Shown: positions 49,045 through 62,350 of the stretch, one piece after another
Position numbering within the stretch: the first letter of the stretch is position 1
How the letters are laid out: each line of letters starts with the position of its first letter
Source of the DNA: Marchantia polymorpha subsp. ruderalis
Taxonomy: Eukaryota > Streptophyta > Marchantiopsida > Marchantiales > Marchantiaceae
Reading direction: 5' to 3'
Assembly (NCBI GenBank): GCA_037833965.1
Contig: AP031354.1
Coordinates: forward strand, 18,702,001-18,766,000
Length of the DNA: 64,000 nucleotides
Made by a program: the position numbers and the translations under genes
Notes under the pieces: generated by a model
What the model was told of the DNA's origin: nothing
What the model saw: the letters and a program-made list of their open reading frames with translations, nothing else
Databases searched by the model: none

Positions 49045-49755
49045 CTACCAGTAGAGATTCAAGGTTCCCCTTGCGAATTCCTTGAAGGCGGGATTCGTGA
49101 AAAGAAAATCAGATCCTTCTGCCAAAATTGCATTCACAGTGAGAAGAACTACAGAAGAGCCCAGAATCATGGCTACTACTACTCCTGTGGTTCCCAAAAC
49201 CTTGGGTAGAGGGGGCCACTCGATGAGCTTGGTTTCATCGACCACCCCTTGCCAGAAATCATTGGTGCTCGCGGGTCCCTGCACATCCGAAGCGACCCTT
49301 TCCTTTCTAAGCTCGCTCAAGGCCTTGCCTATTTCATCAGGAGAACTTGCGGTGGTCGTCTTCTCGTCAGTCTTAGCTGCTGCGGTCGCCGTCTCCGCTT
49401 GAAACTCTGCGTCCACGACCTCGCCGGCCGAATCCCCATCGCTTCCAGAACTTATTGCAGGACTTCCCTCCGAATCTTCTTTCCTTTCCTCTTGCTGCAC
49501 AGAGCGTTTGGATTCTAAGCCATGGGGCCGCGACGGTCCTCTCCTGGCCACCAGCGCTTTCCTGCCGTCAATTCCGACTGCCCTTCCGTGATCCAATGTG
49601 AGTGAGGTCCATTCGGTTCTCGAGGAATTGAAAGCTCGCACGCCGCAATTCACAGTTGCGCACCGACACGACGGCACGGACGAGAGCACGGGAAGGCATC
49701 CTCCAATCGACCGTTTCGCCACATTTCCGAGAGAAATGGCCTCCATCAACGCCAT
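49045..49755 (-). CDS. SECE1: Plastid preprotein translocase subunit SecE
   Basis: A single uninterrupted exon of 236 aa. SecE is the small membrane subunit of the thylakoid SecY-SecE channel, working with plastid SecA. The C-terminal part shows the family signature 'FWQGVVDETKLIEWPPLPKV' followed by one membrane helix 'VVVAMILGSSVVLLTVNAIL' and a short tail. The first 60 or so residues are Ser/Arg/Val-rich with few acids, as in a plastid transit peptide, and a Glu/Ser/Ala-rich linker follows. A second Met at codon 4 could also start translation. The protein is somewhat longer than the angiosperm homologue, through the linker. It stands alone between SEC10 and the mannosidase gene. Confidence 0.92.
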   Translation of the reverse strand: MALMEAISLGNVAKRSIGGCLPVLSSVPSCRCATVNCGVRAFNSSRTEWTSLTLDHGRAVGIDGRKALVARRGPSRPHGLESKRSVQQEERKEDSEGSPAISSGSDGDSAGEVVDAEFQAETATAAAKTDEKTTTASSPDEIGKALSELRKERVASDVQGPASTNDFWQGVVDETKLIEWPPLPKVLGTTGVVVAMILGSSVVLLTVNAILAEGSDFLFTNPAFKEFARGTLNLYW

Positions 49756-50935
49756 TTCGCTTTCTCTCGCGTGCGCGCTTCTGGCCGTGGCTCAACTGCT
49801 TGCTGTTAGAGCTCCTCGCAAACGAGAAAACTGCGAAGTACGGTCTCACCTCCGCTGCAGGAACCCGCTCAATCCACTCTGCTGGACATGGGCTCTGGGA
49901 CGCGACCCCGAGCTCCAGCTCCAGCTCTGTAGCTCTGTGGTGTTGTGCAGATATGCCAAGATAGGACACGCGTGAAAAGTGTTTTCCGGTTTCTGCTCGT
50001 AATTGGGCCTGTGAGTCCCAAAGCCGTGCCCATGTTACGATATCGCAGTTCTCATTTACATTTCCCCCACACCGCCAGCTCGAGAGTGCTATATTTGCAT
50101 CCGAGTCCATATTACTACTCAACAGTGCAATAGCTGAGAAATGTTCACGAAAGTTGTAAAAGTAAGCTCGGCTTGCTCATTAATATTTGTGTTGAGGGAA
50201 CCTCCTCCGCAAGCCACTCTCCAACGAGATCAATGGTATCCGTCTTCTACCTTTCCTCCTCAGGCGTTAAAGCTTGCGTTAGACTCCGATGGTAGATACA
50301 CTTAGGCACAGAATTTGAGACTTTGGACGAGGTTTATTGGAGAGATTGTGAAAGAGTGAGTTCTGTTTGGTGAGAATGTGCAAGTAATGGAAATAAGTAA
50401 GAGGACCACTCGTCCAAAGGGTGGCTCTTTCGTGCTTCATATGTAGGGGACAGCTTCCAAACAAGTAGCACATTTGGATTGATACAACTTGGCGCACAAG
50501 GTGCTTACATTAAGAAAGAGGTTGATCTTATACTTCCATGACCTCTCCACATCATTATAGTAGCTGGCAGTGACCAGCTGTGTAAATAAATTTTTGATGC
50601 CCTGCTATAGTCACAAAGGCTAAACTAAGTGGTGACACTATAGTAAGAGGCCGCATTGATAAAACACATAGAAACCTCTCGCGAGAGAGGAGAAAGAATA
50701 TGCTGCCACCTAAGGAACTCAGCAGTCTCAGTCAATCCTGTCCAGGTAATGCTTCTGCAGTGAATGGTTGATTACGCCATCTGAAAAAATCAGCGGTGAA
50801 AGATAGATTGTAACTGGGCACTTGGTTTGTGAGTACTCTGCCAAAATTCGAGGAGACCAGAAAGAGGAGGGCCCAGAGCTGAAAAAATTATGTTAAAAGC
50901 CAAATGTACAAAAGATAATCTTTTCTCGGACGGCT
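49756..50935. other. SecE promoter side and SEC10 3' flank
   Basis: The stretch lies between two minus-strand genes. A 184-codon minus frame (50122-49568) overlaps SecE in another frame and has no recognised domain. The right half should contain the SEC10 3' untranslated region. Confidence 0.5.
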
Positions 50936-53900
50936 TCAGTCCACTACGAAGGTTGTGAAACGTGTAGCAATCTTCGCGCTTTTGTAGTCCTCTCTGAGTT
51001 GAATGAACCTGCGATCAAAAGAAATTCACTTCGTGACAAGACTGATGGGGACTACATACTGGAGGCTTGACTTTCCACCTTATTAGAGGCAGAAGCTAAA
51101 GAAATATACACACCCTGAGTGTTGCGATTCACATGTTCTCTAGATGATCCTGGTGAGTGTGGAATTTCTGAACCATGTAATTGGAATTCACGTCATTCAC
51201 TTACCGAAGAGCATCCTTTCGGGCGAGCTTGAGACTGCTATCGAGTAAAGTCGGCAAACTCTCTGGTGCCACGATGAAAACATTCACCAACCTGTTGTAC
51301 AACACAAAGATAATCCAAATTAGCTCCAATACTCATGAATACACATGACAGTCACTTTCATCATCAACCAAAGTGTGAACTTAGAACCCAAGGAAAATGG
51401 TGTTTCCGCATATAACTCACGTTCCCAACTGCTCGAACTTTTCATCTACAACAGGCGCTTTGAAACTGCGTACAAATTCTGCGTACTCCGAAACGTCACG
51501 CTTCAATCTCAGACCACCACTAAACACACAAGCAAGACAAGGTCAAAAGGTCAGGAATGAATTGACATGTAGACTACTCTTTCATCCACAACAGAGTCAA
51601 GACGTGAGTTCAAATACAATTTCTGTTCGTAACGTAATAACAATATCATACAACCGCAAGCGCTGATAAGCAGAAGGATGGAAAGTATTCAAAACCTGGC
51701 ACTGAATACGTATTTTAGCCAGTGCGCGACTAGGCTTTTATGCAAACGATTTCCCTGTTGTAAAAGATAGAGCAACGTATTAGTTCCAATGAGAGTGGCG
51801 CAATACACCTGCATAGAACATGTGCAGCATCCTCTGAATGCTCAAACTAAGTCCATCTTCTGACAAAGAAACTAAACGTGAAGACAAGATTTCCTTCCAA
51901 AGACATACCAGCTCTGTCATGAAAGCCTGTTTGTTCAGTCCTTCTAGCGCACCCTGTGCTGCCTCCAACATTCGTGCCAGATATTGCACCACCCTGGTTG
52001 AAAATCGTTCAAAGGTGTTAAAGAGAGGATCAGGCATGCGTAGTGTACGTTTGATAGGCAACTTGAACCCCTTTGAAGCTGTCTCTGCTGATAGTGCAGA
52101 AACTTCATGCATAATCAGAACGCCTACACATGGGAACAAGCTCCGTCTCGAACATAATCAGCATACAAGACTTGAACGGGTGGACTGAGAGAAAACTATC
52201 GGTATTTACACAAAACGATGGCATCTGATGCGCGCCGCATTATATCGTAAGCTGGAAAACAGCATGGAGAAAGACCCATATATCTACCTAATACATGCTG
52301 TAGTCGGCCGATGATCCGGAGGATTGCCATCATCGACAGGACGATAATCTGGAGGTTTCTGTTCTGCCGTCAACAGTCTGTCTGCCTGGAAAATTTAACA
52401 ATAAGAGGTTCAGAATATTCTCATTTTGATGTGATCAGAAGAATACAGGAAAAAAACAGGATTTGTGGATATTTCGGAAAGCAGTCATGCCAAAGCTCAG
52501 AAAGAAGCAGCCTTAAGAAGCACGAAACCAGCTCAATAGTTCCTTTGAGCCAATAGTTCATTCACCTAACTGCTTTCATGTAAGGGTTCAGTTTCAGTCA
52601 ACTACGAACAAGATTTACCGAGATGTATGGAGTCTTGTCGAACAGCTAAATGTGGGTAACTATAATCCAATTCGGAAGGTATTTCTACACCCAGTATGGA
52701 TGGAAAGTCACAGAGAATACACACCTCTGCAAGTATGGTGTCAATACAAGTTTGAAGCCCTTTCAAGGCAGCTGCTTCGGAGTTTGCCATCGCGTTTGCC
52801 ATCTCTTCACAACACGCAGCATGGGCTCCATCCACCGGTAGAAGCAGTCGAGAGATTGAGTTTACAAAGTGCTGCACAAATCAAACATAAGAAAGGGTTA
52901 CATTCGTCTCGTTCTAGAGACAAGTGCGCGAAAGACAACAACTTCCATTGGAGTGTCCTTACATTGAGCAATGAGAACGACACAAATCAGTACTCTTTTG
53001 ATATTTTCTTCAGAGCTTATGAATTTCATTTCCTTGTTATGAGCAGTTATACTTGTTTATCTTAATCTTATAAATCAAGTGGCCCTTACGATGACTCTGT
53101 GAGTCGTCAAAATCGGAAACAACAAGGCTATTGAGCAGAACAAACGGACACGTACTTGTTGAACAAGAGCCACATTAGCGGTAGCTCGCTGAACAGCAAC
53201 CATAAAACTACGAACACTGCTTTCTCCTGCATGTGCAGCAGCTTCTGCCTGGATATGTATCGTTCAACCTCAAATATGTCAGAAATGTAACAGGCCCGGA
53301 ATGCGGATAGTCCATCAGCTGTAATGTTAGTGTGTCCTAAACTGCAATTTTAAACTTTGAACTTTGATTTGAAACAAACAATGATCGTCACTCTTGCGGC
53401 AATTGCAAGTTGAAAATTTATGCAGTAGCCTGTGAAAACAACTTACAGCGGCAGCGGCAGCGGCCATCACTCGTCGACTAACACTAGTACCAAGCATGAA
53501 GCGTTCTCGCAATGCAGCTGCTTCATTCAGTGCTTCTTGTGCTCGCTCTAGTCCTTCTGTTGTGTACTGACTGACCTGCATACATCCATTTAGACAAGAA
53601 GTTATTGAGGCATGAATCAAAAGAACTTCAAGCAACACCAGCCCTCAATACTCTTAGCTATAAACAGGACATGCCATGGTGCTTTACCGAAGCACTTCAT
53701 TCAGGGCTTCTTCTACCGTCCTGACTGACCTGCGAGTATCCAGTACGAACAAGGAAAGATGCCTAGAGAGACTGAAATATCAAGACAAAGTTTCATGCCG
53801 AAACTAAGTAGAGGAAAAGCCAGATGGTCCGACAGTATCCAGTATATCACCTGGTCGAGCAGACACGTGAAAATAGCCCTCACATTCGTTGCAAGGCGCA

Positions 53901-56900
53901 ATGGCTGCAGATAACGAACTGAAGTTAGGCCGATAAAGTGCTGAGCCAAAACCAGACAAATAATATGATAGCGTCCTGATCGGTTATTAACGGTGTACAA
54001 TTATTATATATATAGTCATCTGGTAACCATGTGTACCACCAGAGTGGTTTCTGGCTTCTATTTTTTAACTGACCTGTGGAGTCAGTAGGGTGCAACGCTG
54101 TACTGCCTCCTCATTCCACCGCACAAACTCCGTAACCACACTGACAGACATAACCATCTGACCCCCAAAAGATGTGGCAGGTGCTCTAGCACCAGGTCCA
54201 CGGGGAGTACCAGGTGCCCCAGAACTTGGATCACCTGATTGTGCACCCATAACTCTCAATTCTGCAATCTAATTTACACAAGGTAGTCAGAAGAGGATTA
54301 AAGTCAGAAAAACAAAATTAAGATCAAGGATCCAGTAGAGGTTACCCTCAGCTTTCACTTGCTTCCGACTAAAGTTCCACAGAAGAACTCACGGGTTAAA
54401 ACTCAAACCCGTCTCTCTACAAGTAAACAACACGTAACTAAAAACACGTACCTTATCTTGATAAAGCTGACAGAGAGACGCCTGTTCCAATTCCGGATAC
54501 TCATCCCTGTGTGAGGAAAATAAAGCCTCAGCAAGCTCTGCATTCATCACGAGACCAAGTAAATCTTTGTTAGAAGATATTTAAACTTGGTCAAATTATC
54601 CTGCACAAACTCCCTTACATTAAACATGTTTCTGCTTCACAAAACTACATTCATCACATCCATCATTCGTGTCTAGATATAAATTTGAAAACTTCACAAA
54701 CTTGTCATAATCTATGGAAGGAAACCGTTGGACGGGGGGCGCTCTTCAGGGCATTTGTATCCACCTTCGGCATCCAGATCACCACATCCAAGAGTTTGTA
54801 GCTCTTTCGCAAGGTCCTGGGTCTTCTCGACAGCAGTAGCTAACGTCCGAAGATACTGATAAACAGGAATAAATACGCGTCAAGGAGTTATCATTAGATA
54901 TCTCCCGGAAGAATTTCAGAACAAGGTATGAAGGAACGACCACCAGCCACTTCTAAAGATTCACATTGCAGTTACACATACCTGCAAGTAGCCTCCTTCC
55001 TCGATTGGTATAGGGTTGGCCAGTGTTGGTTTCTCCAAAATTCTGTCAAGAACTGCAAACACCCGCTGCTCAAGAATTCTCTGCAAACATCAAAACGACG
55101 AGAGAACCAACAGCCTCATTAGAAGTGTAGTTAAGTAATATCCAAGTGATATGACTCAGAGAAGAACCTGTTATCCAATGAGGGACTCACAGCCTGTTGA
55201 GCACCTGTTAGCCACAATGTTGAGGTAACTATTTGTAATAAAGTCTACAGTAGGCAAAGTAGTTGCCTAGAAAGAACACAGTCAGGGAGAATGACTCGCA
55301 GATAAAGAGTTCCTCAAATTTCCTATATAGTACAATTAAGTAGCCCTAGAGTTTCAATCCGTAGAATAGCTGGCTTGTAACAGATGCTTCGAAGCAACCT
55401 GATTCTTCATTTTCAAAGGCTTTGCTTTCATCATATCATTTTCGTATCTTTTTAGGTATAGAATGAATATAACAAGGTTTAAATCCCCTGGAACAGAGCT
55501 ACTTTATAGCTCACCTGGACGAGAATGGACATCACAGCATCTGGAGAAGGGAAGACACTCGTAACCATAGCTGCCTCCTTCTGTACAGTGTCTGAAAAAA
55601 CACATCGCAATGATTCGATGCTCCTTGATCAGCAAACCGCATAAGAATATCCTTAAAAATTATGAAGCCCATACGCAAGAAAAAGTACCCAACGTACATA
55701 TGACAACAGTAAAGCTCATAGAAGTACAAACATTTACTATATGGTAATAGCATGTACAAACCTAGAATCTCTTTGTAAAGGGCATTCAGACCCCTCGCAA
55801 TGTTAGATGGCTCCCCAACAGTTTTCGCATCTAATTCCATTACTTCCACATCCATGAACATGGGGCGCGAGGCAACGTATCGCTGCATGGCACTTACTCC
55901 TCTATTGAACTGATTTCACAGCATAAGACAGGTGCGAGAACTTGATTAAGTCTGGAGGGTAATATTCAACAGATAACGAAAATTACTTCCGAACAAAACT
56001 TACTGCAGCTACCTTTCAACTAAGACTAAGGAATCATGCAGTTTTTTTAATCTATCTAAAACTGCAGACTTGCAAAAACAAAATCTCCAGAAAAAATTCC
56101 AGCTTCGGTACCTGGCTCAGAATTTTTGCACACTCAGCCATAGTCGATAATTCTCGCCTTTGAGATGCAGCGTCAAATTTAGCTAGTAGCCTGTTTTCAA
56201 GCTCTGAACACAAATCGTAGAAGCCAGACAGAAATGTTATCACCAAATGTGATTACTTTCAAGAAAATTACTAATATAATGGTATCATGACACATTTTGC
56301 ATACTTCACTCACCTGTACATACATAATGACAACGAGAGCAGCAGAAAGAAGTGTGTCGAAGCACCTGCTCCTGACCTTAAGCATCTAGAGCGTGTGTAT
56401 TCGTGAATCAACGATAAAACTATATTATAAAATCTCAACAAGAGAGGACAACAGCGCGCCAACAAGCCATCCAATAAGGGAAGATCAGAAATCAACAGGA
56501 CTTCACACTGGTGGGTAAGACAAAGCACAAGAATAGCTATACGAAATACGTTTTAAAAGACACCAACTGCATTGATGTCCGAACTAGAACTATCATTGAC
56601 TACAGACTACTAAAGAAAATAATAGGTACAAATTATCTTACGACTCCAAAATGAAAAGTCCAATGCATTGTCTTAAAAACCTACTACATATGTATTTGTA
56701 TGAGTGAATCGGTCTTGAGCATCGATTTTTCTTTTTTGACCACGTTTGAGATGGGTTCAAATTTCGTACTTCATGATCAACATTAGTGAGTTCAAAGCAA
56801 CTATAACAACATACAACCTTATTGTGAAGTTCAACTATGTATGATGCGTTAAAATTGCGTCACGTACTGAAATGTATGATGCGTGTAGACATTAACTAAC

Positions 56901-59151
56901 CATTACAATAATCTTGCAAATTCGCAACAGCAACCTCCAGACCCATGCTCGCATTGGGAGTATTCTTCATCGCTGAAGAGGATACTGGTCCGGGCAATCC
57001 AAGATCGTCCTCAGCATAAGAACCTGATAACAGTAAGTAATATCAGGTTAACAAATTACCTTCATAAGTCAGCGCAAGGTATAGATACCACTGCTAATCT
57101 AGGAAACCATGGGGAGCAGCATGGATTCACTTAGCAACAGAAGCCGGAAAATTACTCATCAAGTGTAAGCTGACACCTATGAAGGCCACTCACGAAGTTT
57201 TTGAGCAACAGCTGCAGCTTCAGCAACTCGGCTGTCATCTGTGAACAAAGGAGAAAGCTCCATGAGGTCGCCTGGACTGCTGTTGAACTCCATCAGATAC
57301 TAAACACATCCACATAAAAAAAGTCATAAGCAATCTCAGACCGTCTGAGACAATGCTGTTCACGTCAAAAAGCTATTGTCAGAATACGCTTGATCTGATA
57401 GATAATAAAAACATTAAAGATAAGAAAAAAACAAACGCACAATTGCGGACTCTTTTGCACACCTTAATGAGCTCGATTGTCTGACTTGCGACATCCCTGT
57501 GAGCATCTGCAGCCTGCAAAACAAACAAGTGGATAACCACATCTCGGTTCAAACAGCGTAGTAAGTGACAAATCGAAGTAAAAGGATCCCGCTTCGTTGT
57601 AGGCGTTGTTAAGCCATAGACTCATACTTCTTCATACCACCCGGAGAACCACATGATGCGTTACCTGAAGATGGTCACCTATCCTTGCGGCGGTTTGACC
57701 CACACCAGATATTCGAGAATCCAAGCGGCCAAAACTTTCATTCAAGATCGCTACTCCTTTTTCCAACTGCATAGCGCAACGATTTATAAGTTAAGTTATC
57801 GACTCTGAAATACTCCCTTTCAGACATTTTCAGTGATTAAACTGTAGCTTCAAAACAGCAGGACACTCAAGTCATGGGCCTTTGGTGATCCTAAAGACCC
57901 AAGCTTACCATAACCGGGGCACAAGCTGATAAAATTAGTGCAAGACAACCTACCAAAAATTGCTCACCTCGCTAATTCGCTTGCCATGCTTCACATCATA
58001 AGCAGCAACCTCCTTTTTCAATTTTTCCAGTCTTGTATCAACCTGTCAAAATTCTAGCCTTGTTAGAATCGAAAAAAGCTTATGTGAGATGTCAGTAATC
58101 TCATCATGAAACTGAAGAAGACCCGTCAAGTCAAGGTTGCAGACAGTGTACTTTTGAAATAAATTTTATGAACATGAAAGAGATAGATTGTGTAGTTCAA
58201 AAATGCACCTGATTGCAAAGATCCACGAGTTCCTTGCGGGCATCTTTGAAAAGCGGCTGCAATAATTCAGCCTCGACAAATGGAGGGCCTGTTAAGAGGG
58301 TGAGTCTCCCTCCCGCGTCCGAGTCGCTACGACGATAGTTTCCATTTGAAATGGGAGGCTGCTCATTTGAATTTGGAGAAGAGACATCTTCTTCATGTAA
58401 AGGTGGTAAAACCTCACACACAAGATTCTTATAAAAGTCATCAAACGAAAAAGTTCCCTGTCAAGTGCAGCAACGAAGAGTCAGGACAGTAATTTATCTT
58501 TGCGTGTCACTGGATTATTTTTTTGTGCAGTCGGTAGCTAATTCATAATTCACTGTGCATCTAGAGACCTTTGCTATTTAATTATTTCTGCTCAAATCAA
58601 TTTTCAGATTGGCTTTTTAGTGAAATAAAGAAAGACAGTGTTGAGTACAAGGAAGCCACATATTAATGTAGAGAACTGTGTGCTTCACAATCGATCAGTA
58701 GTTGCATTCAGCTTGAGCCAAAACACATCCTCACACGCGAAGAATTCCCCATCCCTAGCTGTTTCGAATTGGCTTCGGTACTCACCTTAAAATCCTCGAC
58801 ATCTAAAAGGAGAGGGAGTGAACTTCCGGATGAATCCTTGGATGACGGCCCCTTAACATTCTTCACACCTTTGCTCACTACGTCCCGGTCCCTCTCCTGC
58901 GAAATTTAAGCAGCAGGACAACAACAATTACGAGACATGCTCTGGTTCGATCAAATCCACGAATCAAATGCTGATCGGAGTGTCGCGAACAACCAAGAAT
59001 AGAATCCTCCGATAAACACGTAAAGAGAGCTGTCGACACTGAATTGAGACATTCAGAATCCCCTGAGCTTCAGAGCGCATGACGTCAAACCAGACACTCA
59101 AACTCGAAGCTCATCCGAGGGCCGTGCGTACGGCAGACACACACTCACCAT
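50936..59151 (-). CDS. SEC10: Exocyst complex component SEC10
   Basis: SEC10 is a core subunit of the exocyst, which tethers secretory vesicles to the plasma membrane. Twenty-five exons join in frame into 843 aa, close to the family length: 59151-59149, 58896-58786, 58457-58209, 58042-57968, 57766-57665, 57513-57463, 57299-57194, 57023-56901, 56203-56112, 55909-55762, 55591-55515, 55080-54982, 54855-54765, 54537-54452, 54268-54074, 53904-53851, 53575-53447, 53248-53156, 52871-52725, 52385-52288, 51993-51909, 51754-51696, 51519-51421, 51291-51205, 51008-50936. Diagnostic stretches include 'LFKDARKELVDLCNQ', 'KFDAASQRRELSTMAECAKI', 'VVTEFVRWNEEAVQRCTL', 'ALRERFMLGTSVSRRV' and 'SISRLLLPVDGAHA'. 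The start is the least certain point: the proposed ATG is the last codon of exon 1, directly followed by GTGAGT. Confidence 0.95.
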
Positions 59152-59893
59152 CGAATCGCATTCGACAAAGAGACTCCACAGGCAAGGTGACGGTACTACT
59201 AAACCGAGTAGCAGCAGCAGCAGCAGCAGAGTGTAAAATCACAGTCGGTCACATTGGCGCCGGGCATTGGACCCGCATAGCGGAAGCGAACAGGACCTAC
59301 GACCAAGGCACCGGTTCCAGACAGTCGATTCGATACCGGGGCCGGGGATCCTCGACGAAACAAGAACCCAGGTCAAACCTACAAGCTGATCTCGGGGTTC
59401 GCCTGCAGCTCAGCCCGCGAGGCGAGTGACAGCCAGCCAGACAGACAGCGCGAGTTCCAGACCTGGCCTCTCTCCGGCCTTCCACGCAACGCGCAACTCC
59501 TAAGGAAGCAAAGCGAAAAGGTCGAGAAAAGAAGGAGCCGAGGCATCGATTTGCTCGAGCCCCGTTTGCTTTTGCCATCGTCCTTCTTTGGCTTCTTTGT
59601 CCTCTCCGTGCTGGGCAATCCAACGAACTCGTCTCCTGGTCCCCTGTACGAGAGCGCGACTCCCTTTCCTAAATCTCCGAAATTCCATATATTATTAATC
59701 ATTAATTTCCCCCTTTTAAAGAAGATCTCCGGCCGCCCCCATCCGTCGACGGGGTCGGCCACCTCCGTCGTCCATTCGTGAACGGGCGCCACCTGTCGCC
59801 AGCCCACGCGAAGCTGTATGCAGATGTCCGGCGTGTCTCCGTCTGTGCGTCCGTCCTTCGGTCCGTCGGTCCGTCCGGGTCGTGTACTGTAGT
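59152..59893 (-). promoter_or_regulatory. SEC10 leader and proximal promoter, GC-rich
   Basis: This GC-rich stretch lies directly upstream of the proposed SEC10 start and includes a (CAG)6 run (59212-59229). Frames on both strands overlap here without any recognised domain, which is typical of GC-rich leaders. The exact transcription start cannot be placed. Confidence 0.5.
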
Positions 59894-60542
59894 TAGGCTT
59901 GGCCACGGTCCGGTCCGGACCGCCGGTTAACCGGTTAACCGTCGGGACCGGTTAACCGGTCCCAGATTTCTCCGGACCGGTTAACCAATCGGTTAACCGG
60001 TCCGGAGTGGTCCGGAGTTAACTCTTTGGGCCTCCGCCGGGGCCTTGTGGTGGACTGAGCGAGCGCTCGTCGACTGACGTCCGTGACTGGCGGAGCTGCT
60101 CTCGTCGTGTGCATCGGGCGTGAATCGGGACATGAGAGTGAGTGCAGAGCGAACGGCATTTCGGATTTCTTCTTGACTAAAAAAATTTCCTCTCGCAGCA
60201 GAATCAGACCAGCGAGGTACCCATTTCGTGATTCAGTGTGAGAAAATTAGCGAGAAATTTTTTCCACAAATTGGTACAATTCAGCTCGAGTCTCTGAACG
60301 TCCAACCGTGGGCTCCTTTGAGTCGCGGCCCACCTCTTTCCCTCCGCCATCGAGAACTTTTGGGTATTAAGCCCCTCCCCATCGGCCACGTAGGGGTCCG
60401 GACCGATGGTTAATCGATTAACCGTCGGGACCGGTTAAAAATATCGGTTAACCGTAACCGATATGGACCAATCCTGGACCGGTTAGCCGGTCCACAAATT
60501 TTCCGGACCGGTTAACCGTTAACCGGACCGTGGCCAAGCCTA
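59894..60542. mobile_element. hAT-type MITE with 8-bp target duplication
   Basis: The 649-bp element starts TAGGCTTGGCCACGGTCCGG and ends with the exact reverse complement, giving perfect terminal repeats of about 21 bp. ACTGTAGT flanks both sides exactly (59886-59893 and 60543-60550), the 8-bp duplication typical of hAT transposition. Both subterminal zones (59915-60020 and 60395-60530) are packed with GGTTAACCGG-type palindromes. There is no transposase frame, so it is non-autonomous. It sits about 740 bp upstream of the SEC10 start. Confidence 0.92.
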
Positions 60543-62350
60543 ACTGTAGTGCTGGTGCGCGTCGATGATTCCCCCGTCGTTCTTGTCGTTTTGAGCCTCC
60601 GTCGTCTGCAGGCTGCGGCCGCGGAGGTGGGTTATTTAATGCCGCCCGGGCGCCCTTTTAGTGCCGTTTCTGCTGGTCCTCTGGGATCGAGATCGCCCGC
60701 TAACGGGTGAGCGCGCGGACTCCGCACCAGATTGCGCATGGCAGGGGGACGTACGTACGACTGGAACGCACAAGCGTCGCCCAGAGAGAGAGACGAGGCG
60801 GAGTGAGATACAGTAGTCTGTCAGTCGGTCTCTGTTGGGAGGCATACAGTGAGCTCGTACTTCGGAAGCTTTTTCAGAATTTGTTGTCGCTGTTGTTGTG
60901 CACGCACTGCACGGAGTGCGTGCTGCGGTTGCAGTGTCACATCTCGTGTCCGAGGAGAGGAGTTTTTGAGTCTGGATTTTTCCACGTCATTCGATGTCTG
61001 CTGATTCTTCTCGTGTGAACCATGTTGTACCTTGTACACCAACTCTTTGCATTTTTCAGAAAGGACTCGTTTTAATGCACCGTACTCCCACGTTGGGAGG
61101 GAGAGCCCTGGAAACGAAACGGCTGATTCTTAAATGCTGCACCTTAGAGCAGTATGTACGATTTCCTTTCGTACTTCGTGGAGTTCCAACAAATTCGCCA
61201 ATCTATCTTCTCAATTTTAAGAACTCTCCGGATGTAAAATCGCCTTGGCTCGTGGGTATGGCTCTAAGAGTTTTAGTCTTTTAAAACTCTTCTCACTCGA
61301 TAAATTACCCAAAATATTGAGCATTCAATCATACCACGGGTATAAAATTAAAAATTAAATTAATCCTGTTAGGGGCTAACACATATCGTCACTCTATCAT
61401 CATGACACTTGCTTAGAAACATAATCACTTGCATGAAAACTAGAAAGTCAGGGAAGGAAGATAGCATTTTCGATGTCACAAGAATTATACTTGTCCTTGG
61501 GGTTTTTCACAATATCGGATTACATCTGGTTCACAGTTCGGCAGTTGAGTTTGGAATGCTGATGAGCGCGTCGGGTAGAGGTAAAGCGCCCCCGACATCC
61601 AACCTTCGTGTGTGACAAAGAGCATGATGAAAACGAAGTTTGTCCCACCGCGGAGAAAGTGATGTTCGTACTCAACTGCTCCTTGGGTTCTGATCAAGTT
61701 CATAATGACTCCGTTGAGACCCAATGTCATACAAGACGAGTGAATGCAAACCACGTGACGTACCTTGGAGTTCACTTCTTTGACTTCGTTTGTTGACGCA
61801 AGCGCAAGATTTTTTGTCTTCTGGTCTTGTGTGGTATTTTGAGTACGGTCGCGGAATCTGAATCTTCGAATTGACTAACTTCTGTTTTCTGTAGGGCGGT
61901 AATATCGGGATGCATGGACTTCTACGGTGTTCGGATCGTGGTGACTAACTGGCCAAGTGTGCGCAGTAATGTCTCGTGGCATCGTTGCTATTGGAGTTCC
62001 CGTTAATGTAAAGTCCCTCTTCGTATTCCTGTTCGTTTGAACTTCTAGTAGCACTCCATCTGACTGATATACATCGTTTACACGGAAGAACTGTTCCTTA
62101 AAAACTGCTTGGAAATATCATTTCCTCACAGCTTCCTGGGAAGACATTATGTTCCTTACACATAACAACAGAAATAACTTCACCGAGTGCGGAAATTTCA
62201 GAAGAAAATGGTGTGTATGATACAAAATTATGGGCTCCTACAAGACCCCAAATTCTCTTGATCTCTCTCTCTTCGTGTAAAGCTCGATAACTTGCATGTA
62301 ATTGATTTAAGCCGACCTCAGGGTACTCAAAATTGCATAACATCCAGTTT
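60543..62350. other. Intergenic region between SEC10 upstream side and FES1 3' end
   Basis: The left part (60550-61020) is GC-rich and could be promoter-like sequence; the right part is mixed. Frames such as 60994-61284 and 61485-61775 have no recognised domain or supporting splice chain. The FES1 3' untranslated region should extend leftwards from 62350. Confidence 0.5.

Noticed and set aside
49568-50122. 184-codon minus-strand frame overlapping SecE
   Set aside because: It overlaps the clearly coding SecE frame in a different phase and has no domain, so it is a shadow of the GC-richer transit-peptide region.
53447-53470. GCAGCGGCAGCGGC run as an expanded microsatellite
   Set aside because: It encodes the short poly-Ala stretch at the end of SEC10 exon 17, which is conserved in plant SEC10, and is not an independent repeat feature.
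59379-59906. 175-codon minus-strand frame upstream of SEC10
   Set aside because: It runs through a GC-rich leader and into the MITE terminus, has no domain, and does not join SEC10 exon 2 in frame.
60994-61775. Candidate genes from frames at 60994-61284 and 61485-61775
   Set aside because: They are short, on opposite strands, lack recognised domains and cannot be extended by plausible splicing.
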